Source of the DNA: Acanthornis magna
Lineage: Eukaryota; Chordata; Aves; Passeriformes; Acanthizidae
NCBI GenBank assembly: GCA_036785705.1
Contig: JAWUZG010000084.1
Span: 10,181,501 to 10,245,500 of the forward strand
Reading direction: 5' to 3'
DNA: 64,000 bases
Shown: positions 11,925-25,391 of the stretch, piece after piece
Numbering within the stretch: the stretch's first letter is position 1
How the letters are laid out: every line of letters begins with the position of its first letter
Translations under genes and position numbers: made by a program
Notes under the pieces: model-generated
What the model saw: the letters and a program-made list of their open reading frames with translations, nothing else
Database searches by the model: none
What the model was told of the DNA's origin: nothing

Positions 11925-12150
11925 GGGCTTCTGCCCCTTCTCGGCGCTCCCTGGCTGGGCCGGGCTGGCGACAGCAGGTGGCGGTCGCGTCCTTGGTACA
12001 GCGGCAGCTGGAGCCCACAGTGCGCGGCGATGTCGCACAATGGCGTGTTCAGAGCAGCATCTGTGACCTTCTTCTGGTGCCAGCCGTGGTTGTTCACGTT
12101 GGCTGCTTCTCTGGCACTTCCGAACGGCGCTGAAAGGCTCAGCAGAGCCC
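11925..12150. promoter_or_regulatory. Isolated CpG-rich patch, possible orphan promoter or exon
   Basis: About 18 CpG dinucleotides fall within roughly 220 bp, while the flanking kilobases are CpG-poor. A minus-strand frame of 110 codons (11852-12184) crosses it, but no domain is convincingly recognisable in its product. No TATA box or clear splice signal was identified. It could be an orphan CpG island, a promoter of a non-coding transcript, or a chance GC-rich relic. Confidence 0.4.
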
Positions 12151-12869
12151 TCCCCCGCAGCCTTCCGGGAGGAGAGCTTCCCACAGAACGCTGCTGAGAG
12201 ATAAGTAAACAACAAAAAGAGCATCCTAAAGGTTTATCTATTTTATTCGAAGCTCTTCATAATCATACATGCCTGCGAAGCTGAGAAATGTGCGTTTGCC
12301 ACATGCAGTTGCAGATGGTTGTGGCGTCTGAAGCAGATCAAATGGATTGTACATTTTCTCATATTTCTCGGAAGTCAAAATATCTTCTTTTCAAATGCAG
12401 AGAGGATTATTTGGACTTATTTCCCAATTGAGAACCTGATTCAAAGATCTACTTTATCTCTGGGGAAGCACTATGGCATTTCTGAAAGTTAGGCTCCTAG
12501 CTGTTTTTACAGATCTCTAATATATTACACACATAAATAAAAATAATATGCAGAGCTGCCAAGTGAAAGCAACCTAAAATGAGCTGTTTCTTGAAATTGT
12601 GCTCCTCTACCTATTGCACCTCTTTATTTCATCCTCTCCCTGCTTTGAAGAAACCCATGTTCTGATCACCAAATACCCCCACACATCTAAGATTGACAAA
12701 TCCAATCTCTTTTGCATATTATAAGAGAATGAGCTCCAGAGTCAAGGGTACAAATACCTCTGCACTTCTCTAGCAGATCAGTGTTATCCTGAGTCTTTTC
12801 TTTGCTTAGGTTTGGCTAATGTAGCAAAGCTCAATGCAAAACCAGATAGAAGGGGAAGTTTATTTCTGA
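12151..12869. other. Intergenic, no recognised feature
   Basis: AT-rich sequence between the CpG patch and the tandem-repeat cluster; nothing recognisable. Confidence 0.5.
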
Positions 12870-12950
12870 TAAATCTGATTAAACACCTACTGATTTCACT
12901 GATTAATCACCTACTGATTAATCTGATTTCACACCTACTTTCTCCCATGG
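12870..12950 (+). repeat. Short tandem repeat, about 24-bp degenerate unit
   Basis: About three degenerate copies of a unit containing CTGATTA followed by CACCTACTGAT. The repetition shows up in the translated 12812-13141 frame as the periodic run LINLIKHLL-ISLINHLL-INLISHLL. That frame is a by-product of the repeat and is not a recognisable protein. Confidence 0.75.
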
Positions 12951-13097
12951 ACTGTTTTCACTCATTCTCTCAGGTGTATGAGGATGGAGATGGTTGTGGC
13001 CATGCAGCCTTTGTGATGCAAGTCAGGAGCCAAGGGAGTCCCAGCACAGGAAGTGCCTTCAGCAATTGGGTGCAGCCCCTGAACAAGGCACACAGAG

Positions 13098-13212
13098 CTG
13101 ATAACAGGGTCCAGCAACAGTCCCAAACCAGACAGAGTTAATGAATCACATAGACCTGATACTGATAACAGGGTCCATCAACAGTCCCAAACCAGACAGA
13201 GTTAATGAATCA
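13098..13212 (+). repeat. Tandem duplication, period 64 bp
   Basis: A 51-bp block beginning CTGATAACAGGGTCCA and ending GTTAATGAATCA occurs at 13098 and again at 13162, with one difference seen (CAGCAACAG versus CATCAACAG). The near identity suggests a recent duplication. Confidence 0.9.
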
Positions 13213-13276
13213 GGTCCAGGGACCATTCAGGAGTAGCAGGAGAACAAGGAGACCAAAAGCAAGGCTTGAAATAAGG

Positions 13277-13452
13277 CTGCAACACAGGTCCATGGTCCAC
13301 CCAGGAGATGGGGCCAAGGACAAAGCTGCAGCATAGGTCCAGGGTCCACCTGGGAGACATGGCTGGACACATGCTAGCTCCAGCATGGATCTAGGAGTCA
13401 GGGCTGGAGAAAAACTGCCTCCAACACAGGCCTGTGATCTACCTAGGAGACA
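13277..13452 (+). repeat. Degenerate minisatellite, unit about 41-52 bp
   Basis: Four decayed units start at 13277, 13326, 13378 and 13419. Each begins with a form of CTGCAACACAGGTCC, and most continue into a form of GGTCCACCTGGGAGACA. They directly follow the 64-bp duplication. Confidence 0.75.
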
Positions 13453-16400
13453 GCCCTTGGTTTTCCAGACCCCGGTGCCTTTAGAAGCTCCACATGCTAT
13501 CCATTTTCCCCTTCATGGTGTTTCCTGATGATTTCACACTTTTACACTGCTATTCACACCCCATTCATACCAAGCTTAATATTTCTATGTCAAATCCCCA
13601 CGGCTGTAGTGCCAGGTCAGAGGAGAAGTCTTTACCTGGTCAGGTTGTAAACAATTCAATGCAAACGGCTTCAGTTATCTTCAGGAAGGTCATCAAAAGC
13701 CGTGCAGACTGAAAGCAGCAGTGTAAAATGCTACCTGTGCGGTGCAGATTTTAGTAAGCAGGCTGCTGCCTCCTACATGAGCTCTGTGTTTTGAGCGTAG
13801 CCCCCATATTGAGCACTTCACAGCAGTGTAATCTCACACACAATTTTCTCAGCAAGGTTCTCTGCAGGGCTGAGCTGTATTTACCATGAAGTTAGCATAG
13901 TCAGAGATCGAGAGCATTATATTTAAACCAATAAAATAGATTCCTGATTATCATCTCCTGGTAAGTCTGGCTTTGTGCAGTGTGCCGAGTCTCAGCACAA
14001 GGATTGTGGACTTAGGAATGAAGAACATAAGGTCATTTGGAGCAATATATGTTCAGTTAAGCAAATGTAAGGGTATTTTCTTTCCAATACACTCTCAGCA
14101 AATGGTTGGCTTCATATATTTAAGCTTTTGTGCAATTTCTTGTTAGCTAAACTTATTTAGCCTCTATTCTGCAGATTTATTTCAGATTTCCTAGAAGGAG
14201 GTTGTAATTTGTGAAGCATATTATACTCATTTGATGTAACTTTGAGAAATAAAAACATGGCATTGTAATGAGTGATATTATAATTTCTGACTTTCCTTCA
14301 AAAAACCTATCTTATTAACAGTTCTACATTGAAACAGACCACCGTTTATCCCTGGCAAAAAAATTTAAGGGAAAAGCAATCCATTTTGTCAGAGCATACC
14401 TCAGTAAATCTAATTCCATTCCAATAAATGAACAGTGCAAAGAGGATTGGAACTTACCAGGAAACACTGAATGAAAGGTCAGATTTGTGGCAAGCATAAA
14501 TCAACATTCTTGCATGGCTTAGGTGGATTTATGCCTATATATACTAGTCAAGAATCTGGCTCATTAAGGACTGGATGAATTACAAATAAAGCATCAAGCA
14601 GGAGTTTGAGTCTTAACACCTATTTCTTTGACTTGTTATCTTAAATCAGATTTTAAATATTCTGAAGACTTTTTGTTGACTGTAGCTGAGGAGCATGCTA
14701 GTGTAGAATTTGGTTAAATTCCCTCTCTTGAAAGCCATCCTTTCAAGCAAGGTCTGTGCAGCGTTTCTAAACAGCGTGAGCAGAATGAATTGTTGTCAGC
14801 TTTTCCAATCCATACATTTCAGATTTTGAAATGTAGCCTTTACGGAAACTTAACACAAAACCAGTTGACTGATTGTGCAAGGTTGCGATGATTTGGTGAT
14901 GCTCAGCAGGAGATGATTTGGTGTTGCAGATTCACTCCCTTTGAAGAACTCTACTCCAGACAGTGCTCTGTGAATGTTTAAAGAGCTGCAGCACACAGGA
15001 ATTGAGCAGAGGAGGAGTACAGGGAGGAGCAAGCCCATGCTAGGATTTGGGCAGCATTGCAGGAGACTGAAAAGTCATCTGAGAGGGTTATACATTTGAC
15101 ACGGCTGTGCCAAGCTTTTCTTGGAGCAAGCATTTGTGGATGGCCTAAGCCAGCATAGCTGCTGGGAGAAGAAACCTCTGCTCAGCCTGTATCTCTGGCT
15201 TATTTGTGCTGGCATCAGGATTTGTAGAATTGCACAATAAAGCTGACCGGGAACCATCCAGCTGGAAACAAACCTAACAACAAGTTAGTTCCCCTGAGGC
15301 CACGGCTTTCAGCAGTGCAGCCAGACTTGCTCATTGAACTCTGCTCTCCCAGCGGGCTGGAGAAGGAGGTTAAGGTCACTGCTTTGCAGAAGGACGCCTA
15401 CCTGCCACTTTCACTATCAGACGGGCTCAAGTGCAGCTGGGACAATGCATTCCAGGCCCCGGACACTGCCCCCTTGGCCCACAGCAGGGCGTGAGGGAGC
15501 AGGGAGAGGGACACGCAGGAGAGAAACCTGGGCCACAGGGAATGTCTCTGCTGATCAAAGATAGAGGAGATCAGAGATCAAGCGCTTCACCTTTGGGATC
15601 TTTGCCAGGCCCTGGCAAAGTCAGATTTGGTTTGTGAAACCCAAAAACTGCTCACAGATCTTTTCCCTGGGGTATCAACTGATGAATGCTTTTATGCTGT
15701 GCCATTCTCTCAATTTCCGTTGTTGCTACTAAAGTTGTCTGACTTAGGTTTTGTCCTGTCACCTTGGTGTCTGTAGCCAGATCCTCTAGGAAAGTCAAAC
15801 TCCTGGATATCATTCACTGCCACAGGAAGTGAAAAATCACAGTGTTTACTGCATATTGCTAAGAGTGAAGAAAACACTTAGAAACCTCGGAAAAAAACCA
15901 CCATTATTGATCAAAATGGTCCTTTCTAACGCACAAAAGTGTTCAAACGTATTTTTACTGAAGCACTTGAAAGCACATGCATATTTAGGAGCAGAATAGC
16001 CTAGTTGCAGGATTGTGCTATTTTATCTCAGAAACTTCAAGGCAGGTCTGTGGCTGGAAGGGAAACTATGTGGAGAAGCAGCAGCCCCTGCAACAAGCTG
16101 TGTTGATAAGCAAGCAGGAAATCCCTCATGGCATCCGTTGCCCACCTGATCTGTCTTTTAGATGAATCAAATAGCAAAGGCCACTTCCACTTCCAGATGT
16201 AAAATGTCTCTTTCCCACAACCACAGGAGTTTTAGTCTTCAAGTCTGTCTTAGCTAAATGCTCTTACTAATTCTGTTTCACTTGTATAAATTCCCCAGCA
16301 GTTTTCAGTTCAGTTAGTTAAATAAACCATAACTTCCTGCCTGAAATGTCAACTATTGTGGCCCAGGGTTCCCTAAGGGTCTTGCTGCCTTTAGATCAGC

Positions 16401-17042
16401 TGCTTCACAATCTGAGCACATTCACCTCCTTCTTTAAAGCATTTTCCCTGATTGTTTTTAACATGAGGACTTCCCCCACACAGGAAATCCAAGTTTTAAA
16501 AGTAAAGATAATAGACAAGTCGTTCTCTTCAGCATCAAAGGGATTCCAGGAAGCAGTGTAACTATGGCACTGAATTGTAGATTCAGCGAGATCCAGTTCA
16601 TGTCACTCAAAGGAGACATCCTTAGGGATGATGGGGGGGTTTCAAATGGCTGAGGGACATTGCAAAGTTATGAGTCAAGGTTTGTACTCTCTCTTGGAAG
16701 CTGGAAGCCTCTGCCATGTTACATCATCTATTTTGGCCTGTATTCCCAGGCTACCTCCCTATATGGGTTTCTGGACTTCTGCTTTTTGGTAAACAACCCC
16801 AAAACCTTCTGAAGATCTTTGGGCTTTCCTCTACAGGTGAAGAGGTCAGGGCTCCTTTATCAGACAAACTGCTGACCCAACAACAAGGTGCAAATAGCTG
16901 CAGATTTGGAAGCTGCAGTTAGATTTTTAACTCTTTCCTGAGAATTAGCATGCTAGAGGTGGGGAATGCATACTCTCCTTCCTGGTAAGTAACAGCTGAG
17001 GTAACAGTCTCTCATATACATTGTAAATACTACTGAGCACTC
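13453..17042. other. Intergenic, no recognised feature
   Basis: Mixed-composition DNA without recognised coding, RNA or repeat features. Frames at 14850-15038, 15075-15257 and 15334-15637 are short and have no known domains. Confidence 0.5.
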
Positions 17043-17082
17043 AAATAAATAAATAAATAAATAAACAAATAAATAAATAAAT
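17043..17082 (+). repeat. (TAAA)n microsatellite
   Basis: About ten tandem copies of a four-base AAAT/TAAA unit, with one interruption (AAAC) in the middle. Confidence 0.95.
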
Positions 17083-20000
17083 GCTGCTTTCTACTGAAGT
17101 GCCACTGAAGGTTGCTGCCATGTTTGAGCAGTGGAGTGAAGGAACTGATCCCTTTTGGCTTGAGTGTGAGACAAATGCAGTATCTGACACAGAGTTTTCA
17201 CTCTTAAGCAGGTCCCAGTGTGGCTCAGCTGGGCTGCAGGTTCCCTCTCTCCCCGCCTCTGTTCGGATCCACACAACCTGTGCCTGGGGACAAAGGTCCC
17301 AGAGCTGTTTGCATGTTTGGAAACATGATGCAAGCAGCAGCATTAATCCAAACACCGATGGTGGCTCTTATGTAATGCAATAGTGACACTGCATGCCAGA
17401 AGCAACAATATCTTTCTTGAACAGGGGAACCAGTAACTCTTGGACATTTTTCCAAACGCTCAGATACATAAAGATTCCAGGCAAAGGCTGTCCTATGGAG
17501 GGACCTGCAGAGCACTTGGGGCCCCAGGTATAAAGCTGGGCAGCTCCCCATCTGCCTGTGTGGTGGGATAAGGAGGTCTCACCCTCAGAGAAATTACCAG
17601 GCCTGGGTGCTGCCAGAATGGCCCCTGCCTGCTCCTCACTCCCAGGTTCTTTCTTGAATGGGTTCAGTGATGAGCGCAGTGCAGATGAATTGTGACGGCT
17701 TGTTTATACAGTCAACATGTTCAGAATTAAAGGTCAAATCCCAAGGTCCTCAGTGAGCCAAAGCTCTTGGCCAGGTGTGCGTTTCACAACCACACTGGGT
17801 AACCGGTTTGTAGTGGGAGACCTCCCTGATTTCTGCAGGGTTACCTGAACAATACCTGACTTAAATCCTGTCATTTTAGAGGGTCCTGACAGGTGCAAAA
17901 AGATGACTTTCCTGATGCCTACTCAGTATAAACACTTGTCCCAAAGTTTTCCCAAAGCCCACACAAAAGAGCAAGCCACTCGGTCTTCTAATTTATGCTT
18001 TTTGAATTTAAACCAGTGAGAGCTCCTGATGTGCAGAGCAGAGGATCCTCACAGGGCTGGGGAGCTCTCTGGGTTCTGACAATGCCTTCTCCGCTCTGCT
18101 CAGGGGAAGGGAGCTCTTGCTCTTTCTTTGCTGGTTTCCAGATGGATTCTGTTTTCTCTACCTCACTCTAGTTGTCTTCAATTTTATGTCACCTCCTGGC
18201 AGTTGTGAGCTGCTGTGATATTAAAGAAAACACACCCCAGTAACAGCATCATCTTTCTTTCCAAGCTTGAGTGTTAAAGAAGGTTTGCTGCTTCTTGAAT
18301 CCTCCATGTAAAAAAAACCCCACCAAAACCCACTTAAAGCCCTATCACTTTTGCTTGAGGTCTTACATTGCTGTGTAAATGAACACTATCAAATAAAAAC
18401 TTGCTACTAGTTCTACTGGCATTGAAATTCAAGTCTGTATTGTGTGGGTGACTCAGCTTGAGAAGTACATCTAAGTACTTGGGGAAAATATTTATTTTAT
18501 TTGGCATAAAAGGAAAACTTTACAACCTGGCTTTGTGACAGAGAAATTTGTTTCTGGTACTAAAACTGGGGTATGGAATTTCTATTGACATCTCTTCTCA
18601 TTCACCTTTTTACCTGAAGTTTAGGGGAGAAAATCACTTACAACCAAGCTGGGCCATGTTCAAACATTTGCTGATAATGCCCAGGGCAAATTCACAACTC
18701 TGACATTTAATGAGCACAACCGATGGCTCTAAGAAGTTTGACTGGCTGCCAAATTGATATGTCTGTGTATCCCATCAGTGGCTGTTAGATCTCATTTGTG
18801 TTTGGTTATTTTTTCCCCTGATCTCTGTTAAATAGATTTTTAGCCAGTTTGTTTGGCAATTGTGCTGAAGCGCTGCAAAGTGGACACAAGATAGGCGCAA
18901 TGCTAAGCAACCAGATGTAAAAAGACTGGAGCAATAAGACAGCATATTTGTTTTTCACTGTTTAAACATGATTTACCAGCTGGGAAATTGTCTTTCAGGA
19001 TATACTGCAGTTCCATTAAACTAATCCAGAGCACAAACACATCACACAATGTGGTCTTACAAACACGCCTCCTGCCAATACCCCTGCATGCAGGAAGTGA
19101 TACAGCAGGAACAGATTAGGTGACAGTCACTGGAGACACACAGATGGGAATGAAGGACTGTCTAGGAGGACTGGGACATTATGCAACATAGATCAGTTCT
19201 ACGTAGGGCTACATTTCCCCACGTGTAAGGGATCTCCATCCACCTGTCAGCAGCTGCTCTGAGATCCTGTGGTGTCACTGGAGCACTGGCAGACCCCAGG
19301 TCAGAGCTGGATGAAGAGAGGAGAAAAGTGCCAGGAAAGGGGTGCTGAAGACAGGACTTCAGCTGATCACCTGGAGTATTGCATAAATACCAAATTTGTG
19401 CCATAAGCACAAAATTAGAGGCCCTAAAGACAAAATTAAGATCCTAAATACAGGCAGCTAAAAAACCCTGAAGCCCTGCTGTGTTGGATGATGACAGATA
19501 CTGCATCGTTCACAAGTGGAGTTGCAGAGCCTGGCCCTTCTCTGCTGTACTGTCGGGCTGCCAAAGAGCGTTGCCCTGTTGGCCTCCCCTGCAGTAGCCA
19601 AAAACCTTCGGCCTCCCACCAGTGATGAGGAAGATGGGGACTGTCAGAGAGCAAGGAAACATAGGCTACCTTCTGCACCAATGTTGATTTTATGGATGAA
19701 GCTACTTGGACAAGTAACTTTAGCTCAACATCACTTGAACAGACTGAGAAGCCCGTTAATGGCAGAGGTCTCTGCTGTATCCCCTCCCTACTCCCTGGCA
19801 TCCTTCCAGCCTGTAAATGTGCCTTTCCTTGCCAAGTCCAAACCCATTATGCTTTTCATATGAAATCCTCTTCTTTTCCTGTTCTGAGAAAGAGAACATG
19901 CCAAGCAGAATGGTATAAATTGCGTCACTAGGTGGGATAATGTCTCCTAAACCTACCAGTCAGGAAACTGCTCCTAGTCACAGTATTTGAAAGTAGCTCC

Positions 20001-23000
20001 TGAAGAAGCAGGTCATTAACTGGCCTTGCTTTGGCCTCTCCTGCATCTGCTTTGACACATGTCCAAGATTAAACACCTCCACTGCCACTATTTTAACCCT
20101 TCCCTTACTTCCTTCAGCCTTTTCCCCACCTCTTGAAGCTGTCCTGTCCCTCTTGGCCCAACACCGTGGCTCAGCAGCTGCTCTCCTGCCTCATCCAGGC
20201 CACCTCTTCAGCTCACTTATCCAGAGGGGAGCAAGGAGGGAGTCAGGAAAACACTGTCCCTGCCACTGCCAGACCAACTGGGAAGGTGCTTGGCTGCTCA
20301 CTGAGCTGCTGCCAGGGCAGTGCCATCTGCTCAGGGTGCCCATTGCAGACCCCACCTGGAGCTACGCTGACCCAGCAAGGTGGAACAAACCCTGAACAAC
20401 AGAGCTCTGGGTTCAAGGGCTTAGGTGAGGTCATTTCCACCATCACTGAGTTAATAGAGTTTCTCCAGTGCTGTTTTACACCTGATGGTCAGAAAATTCT
20501 AGGGATAAAAATGGCTATTTCCCCACTCTTGGAAAGGAGAGAATTTTTACTTTGCTTTGTAGGATTTATTTCTAGGCTTGTGACTTTGCAAGAAAAAAAA
20601 AAATCGATCAAAATCTCATCGTTCTGATTCCCGTCACATCCTTTTTGTTCTTTTCCCTCTTGACTTTAGAGGCTGCTATTTTAATAACTGTTTGCAGCTG
20701 GAATCAATGCCATGCAATACTGAAAAGGCTGAAATCCTAGCTTTCCTGAGGGAAAATATTTCCCCACACAGCCCTATGGGAGAGATCAGAGTTCAGCCAT
20801 GTGTCCAGGGGCTCAAGATGATTCTTGGAGATGCTTCATCTTGTCTCCTTCCCCATGTTGCTCCGGACATGGTAATTCACAACCACAGCAGGCTTCCAAA
20901 TACAGGAATGTGCCAAAGTACAAGGACTTCAAAGAGCTGAGGTACAGGGGAATGTGGTGGTTAAAGGCTGCTGTGTGTTTTACGTTTCTGTGGTCTATTT
21001 TTAGCAGCTGTGGTCGCTGTGTATCACAACCCTGAGTCACCTCTGAACTTACAGTCATAAGTATGAAACTGAAAAACAAATTAATTGGATCCATGGACTG
21101 GCCAGAAAGGAATCCTGTCTCAATATTTATGGACCAAATAAACACAAACAACCATAAAAATGTATTTTTATTCTCTCTGGCTAAACACAGGCCTCCTCTG
21201 CTGCTGATCCTTTGGCTGTACAGTAAAACATCCCAGCATGTGTGCTGTGAGTAGTTGTTGCTGGGACTTCGTGGTTTTTTAGGCCAGCCCCACAAAAATG
21301 TTACGGCTTTTATGAAGTGCAAGGGCTGACTGCCAGGCTTTGCACCTCTTCTTTTGTGCTTGAGCCCTTTTTTCCACTTAAATCCTTTTATGTCAGTATA
21401 CCTGTGCCAAAACTAGTTGCTTGAGCACAGTTGCTCCTGATTTGCATCAGCAGAAGTCAGAAGAGCATCAGTCCACTCCTGCTCTGTTTTCTTGGCCAGC
21501 TTGAAAGAGAGTCAATCCAAACCAACACCCTTCTCTAGCTGGTGAAGCAATGCAGTATCTCATCTTACAGGTTGCTCTGTTCCTTTTGTCCTTTGCTGTC
21601 TGTGCATGCAGAGAGGCTTTTTCTTATGTTTGCTATTTGATTTCATGTTTTCTTGTGCCCAGTCTGAATGACAGCCTTTGCTTTTCACTTACTGTTTCTC
21701 AAAATGGCTCCAACCCCTCTCTTTTGCCATCTCAGAGGAAAGGCACAATTGCATTATTGTACTGAGTGAATGCATTTTCTCATACATGTAGCTGAATGGG
21801 AGATTATTTAAATATCTTAAATATTCTCCTAATTGGAATAATGACGTGCTAGGAATGGGAGTGTGAGAAGAATTTATATTCAGGCTCCTGCATTTCACTG
21901 AATGAGTAATCAACACTCCATTGCTTCCTACAAGGTTAAACAGTTTTTTAAAAAAAGCAAATGGTTACTGTAAAAACACCATTTGACTGCACTAAAACAA
22001 ACAAACAAACAGAAACCCAAGCATGGGCATTTCTGGTGATCTTTAGATCACGTGAGAGCTTTGTAGATCCCTTGGCAAAGCAGAAGCTGACTTGAAATGC
22101 TGCTGGCTGGTGCCTCAGGGCTGCCCACCAACCTCTGCCCGGTGCTTGCCCCAGTCATTCTATCACTGCTCACCTTGTGCTATCCTGGTGCTGGTGTCAA
22201 CACCAGCACTACAAAGCCAATGCTCCGAGACAGATCTGGGGGCGATTTGGGTTAAAAAATAACCCAGCAAAGTATGTTTGCTTGTCTGTGTGTGTGAGTG
22301 TTTGAAAGGCTCCATTTCCCCATGTGATTCATGGAAAGGCTGTACAAGGTCTGTGCCAGGAGAAGGGCAGGCAGGAGCAAGGGGGAAGTGAAGCAAAACC
22401 CAGGAGCTGGGGAGGAAAGTATCTCTGACTGATACTGCTGCCAAATACTGTATCTTCTGAAGTCACTGCCTTAGACTAGAGCAGCCACATTGGTGCCTGT
22501 AGCCTGTACTTTAGCAAGGCTGGCCTGTCTTTACAGATTTGCTTATTCTAATCAACAGTTTCATAATTTTCTTGGTCAGTTTATTGCTGTAAAGTCAATT
22601 ATATGCAGTTACTCAGAAATCAGTGTGTAGTGGTCCAATGTAATCTGTTCTAGATACAAAATCTAATTTTCTTGTCATCCTTCATATTCACAATAATTAC
22701 ATAACACTCTTAATCATTTACCTAGAAGAGCCTTTAAGTAGTTCTGAGTGATTGTTGCCACTACTCTCTTTTGTATCCTTCAATACTATGCTTTTCTTTT
22801 CATGTTTCTTTCCTGCCAATTGTTTCTATAATTAATTTTATTTGGCTTGGTCTGAAGTCCATGGAGGTGAATGCACAGTCTGTTATTAACTTGAACAGGC
22901 TGCTGATCAGACCTCCTGCAAATGCTTTAATAGGCACGGGTCAAGGACTTGAAAGGCAGAACACCCATATTACTGTGTTTCTATTGCTATTTCAGCTTGC

Positions 23001-25257
23001 TCCATCAGATATTTATGCAGAGATGCAAACTCTCCTAGGCACAACACTGAGAAGTAGAAGTCTACACTACATTTATTACAGCAGTACCTAGAAATGCCAA
23101 CAATGGCACAGGTTGCCCTGTCCCTCACTTGAGCACCCAGCAAGAGACAGATGGAGACAAACAGGTTTGTGGAAGAACTGAGGCTTAAATCCAAGTAATG
23201 TTAACTCCAAGTTTAGAATCTGTTTTCCTCCCTGCTCCCAGTTATGCCTCTCATTCTGCTGAGGCTCAACAGCACAGGTACCTGTGCAAGAGCAATGTTC
23301 TCCAATCCTGTCTGCCTGATAAAGATACAGGAGGCAGAATATTAATCCAAAAGGAAGGGCTGACTCGTGGGTGTTTCTATCAACCCCAGTGCTGTTTGCT
23401 TGCACAGCAGTAATTATGGACTCTGCCACTGACAGCATGAATGAGTCTTTCCAGTGTCTCCTTGATAAGAAGACGCTGGAAGAGATCATGTGCACATGTC
23501 TCACAGAGCTCAAAGTTTCCTAATCCTTTTGCCATTCCACTTTTCAGCATTATCAGATGCACAGCAATACCCAGCCTTGGAGAAGAGGCTTGAGCTGAAG
23601 GGACTTTTGCTGCCCAGTTTACAAGATCCAGCTTGAAAGCAGCCATCCGTGACCAAGGGTAGTAAAAACATACAAATTCCAGCTCAACTTGAAGTGAATC
23701 CTTGTTCCCACTAATTACTCAAAACACAACATTAGTGTTAGTGCACTGTCTCTGCTGGAAAATATACCATGCTCTCCTGTTATAAGAATTAACTACAAAG
23801 TTAGTTTAACTGTTAAAAAAGTTGTATTCACAGCAGCATCATGAACACACATGAGTTATCATGAGATGAAAAACAGGCACTCAGCAGCAGACCCTGAAGT
23901 CAGCAGTTCTGGACAGACATCTGAGCTGACCTCAGCAAAGCCACATTGTCATCTTCTGACTGTTTCCACCTCATGAAAACAAATTAATATTAACCATACA
24001 GAAGCTTTAAAAACTAAAAGTTGTTTTTTAAAAAAATCTAACCCTATTTTTAGAAATTAAGATAAGTCTCCATTCTCTTCTTTAAGTTTCTCAAACATTT
24101 GTAATTCACCCATTGATCTAAATGCAGATTCAGTTATTTATGCTGAATTTATTCCACATTATGCTCTGGCCATTTGCTGACTTTTTCTCAGAGACTACAT
24201 GAACTCTGGTGACGAACTGAGCTTCCTCTGTGCCCAACAGGAAAAATTTAAAACATTTTATCTGATATGACAGTACTGATAATGGTTCAGAGAAGCACTT
24301 TGGACTTCTCCTAAAGGGTAGGCTGATCTTCATTATCTTCTGTTTGCATTTGTTTTTGCTCCATGGAAGAGAGATTAGGAGACAGCCATCTTAGCTCGGT
24401 GTTTAGCAAGAATATAGAAGATGATAACTGCAAGGACACATTATTTACTGGATCAATAAGAGTGACTTTGGAATGCAATATAACTTCCTTTCTGAATAAC
24501 TGTCTTAGACTTCAGTTCCCAAATGCTGCCTAACTCTCAACTGCCAAAACAGGGATTTTTAAATTACTTGCCTCCTACAGCTGGTTAGTAATAGGGAAAG
24601 AAATTTGTAGGCACCGTCCATATCTTCCTTTGTAAAATAATTTTCCTTCTTTTGCTAAAAACCTTCAATAGTCTAAATAAAAATGCTAGTGTAACCACCT
24701 CAGTCTTGCAGAAGGTAAGGCACAGGATGAGCAAAAGGATGATGGAGATCAAACAGACTGGGCGAAGTGCAACTGTTGTATTTTTTCCTAAAATGAAAAG
24801 TGCTGGGTAAAAAGCAATCCTCTGGTAAGGCAGTCAGAGACAGTTACCTCAAGAAGGGAACCACCACTAACCATATTTTTGTGTTTCTCAGGGCTTGAAC
24901 TTGTTTTCCAAAGACATCAGTTAATGTCAGCTTTGCCTACTTCTGATCTTATTTCTAATGTTCCTCTGTATTTCGCCCACAGACAAATGTTTGAAGTTTG
25001 GACATTTTCAAGGGCTAGCTCTAGAGGAGCTGGAAAAAATCCCAAATGAGTTTAAAATATTTCCATACTTGAAAGAACAAAAAATAATGATTGAATTGCC
25101 TCACAACCTCAAGTTCCTAGAAGAGAGCCTTTAAGGGACAAACATGACCTTGCTGTCATTCCTCTGCCTGCTGCTGTGGGAGTGGGAGGTGAGTTGGGAT
25201 GCAGCCCAGCATCCTGGTGCCAGCCTGGTGCCACCACACTGCTGCTCAGCCTAAAAC
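17083..25257. other. Intergenic, no recognised feature
   Basis: Eight kilobases with no recognised gene. The longest non-GC-rich frame is 169 codons on the minus strand (20813-21322). It has no identifiable domain, its sequence is not periodic, and no splice or promoter context supports it. A short (AAAC)n run lies at 21996-22011. Confidence 0.5.
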
Positions 25258-25391
25258 CTCTTCTTGCCTTCACTTTTGCCACTCTTCTTGCCTTCACTCT
25301 GCTTCACAGCCTGTGCTAAAGCCCCAGTGGAAAGGACAGGTGCCAGCTACTTCACAGCCTGTGCTAAAGCAGGTGGAAAGGACAGGTGCCG
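25258..25391 (+). repeat. Two adjacent tandem duplications, periods 24 and 48 bp
   Basis: The 15-mer CTTCTTGCCTTCACT occurs at 25260 and 25284, a 24-bp period. Immediately after, a unit starting CTTCACAGCCTGTGCTAAAG and ending GGACAGGTGCC occurs at 25302 and 25350, a 48-bp period, with a small deletion (CCCC lost) in the second copy. Confidence 0.88.

Noticed and set aside
12812..13141. 109-codon frame with periodic LINLIKHLL units
   Set aside because: The periodicity comes from a short tandem DNA repeat; there is no sign of a gene.
20813..21322. 169-codon minus-strand frame
   Set aside because: No recognisable domain, no promoter or splice context, composition like non-coding DNA; most likely chance.
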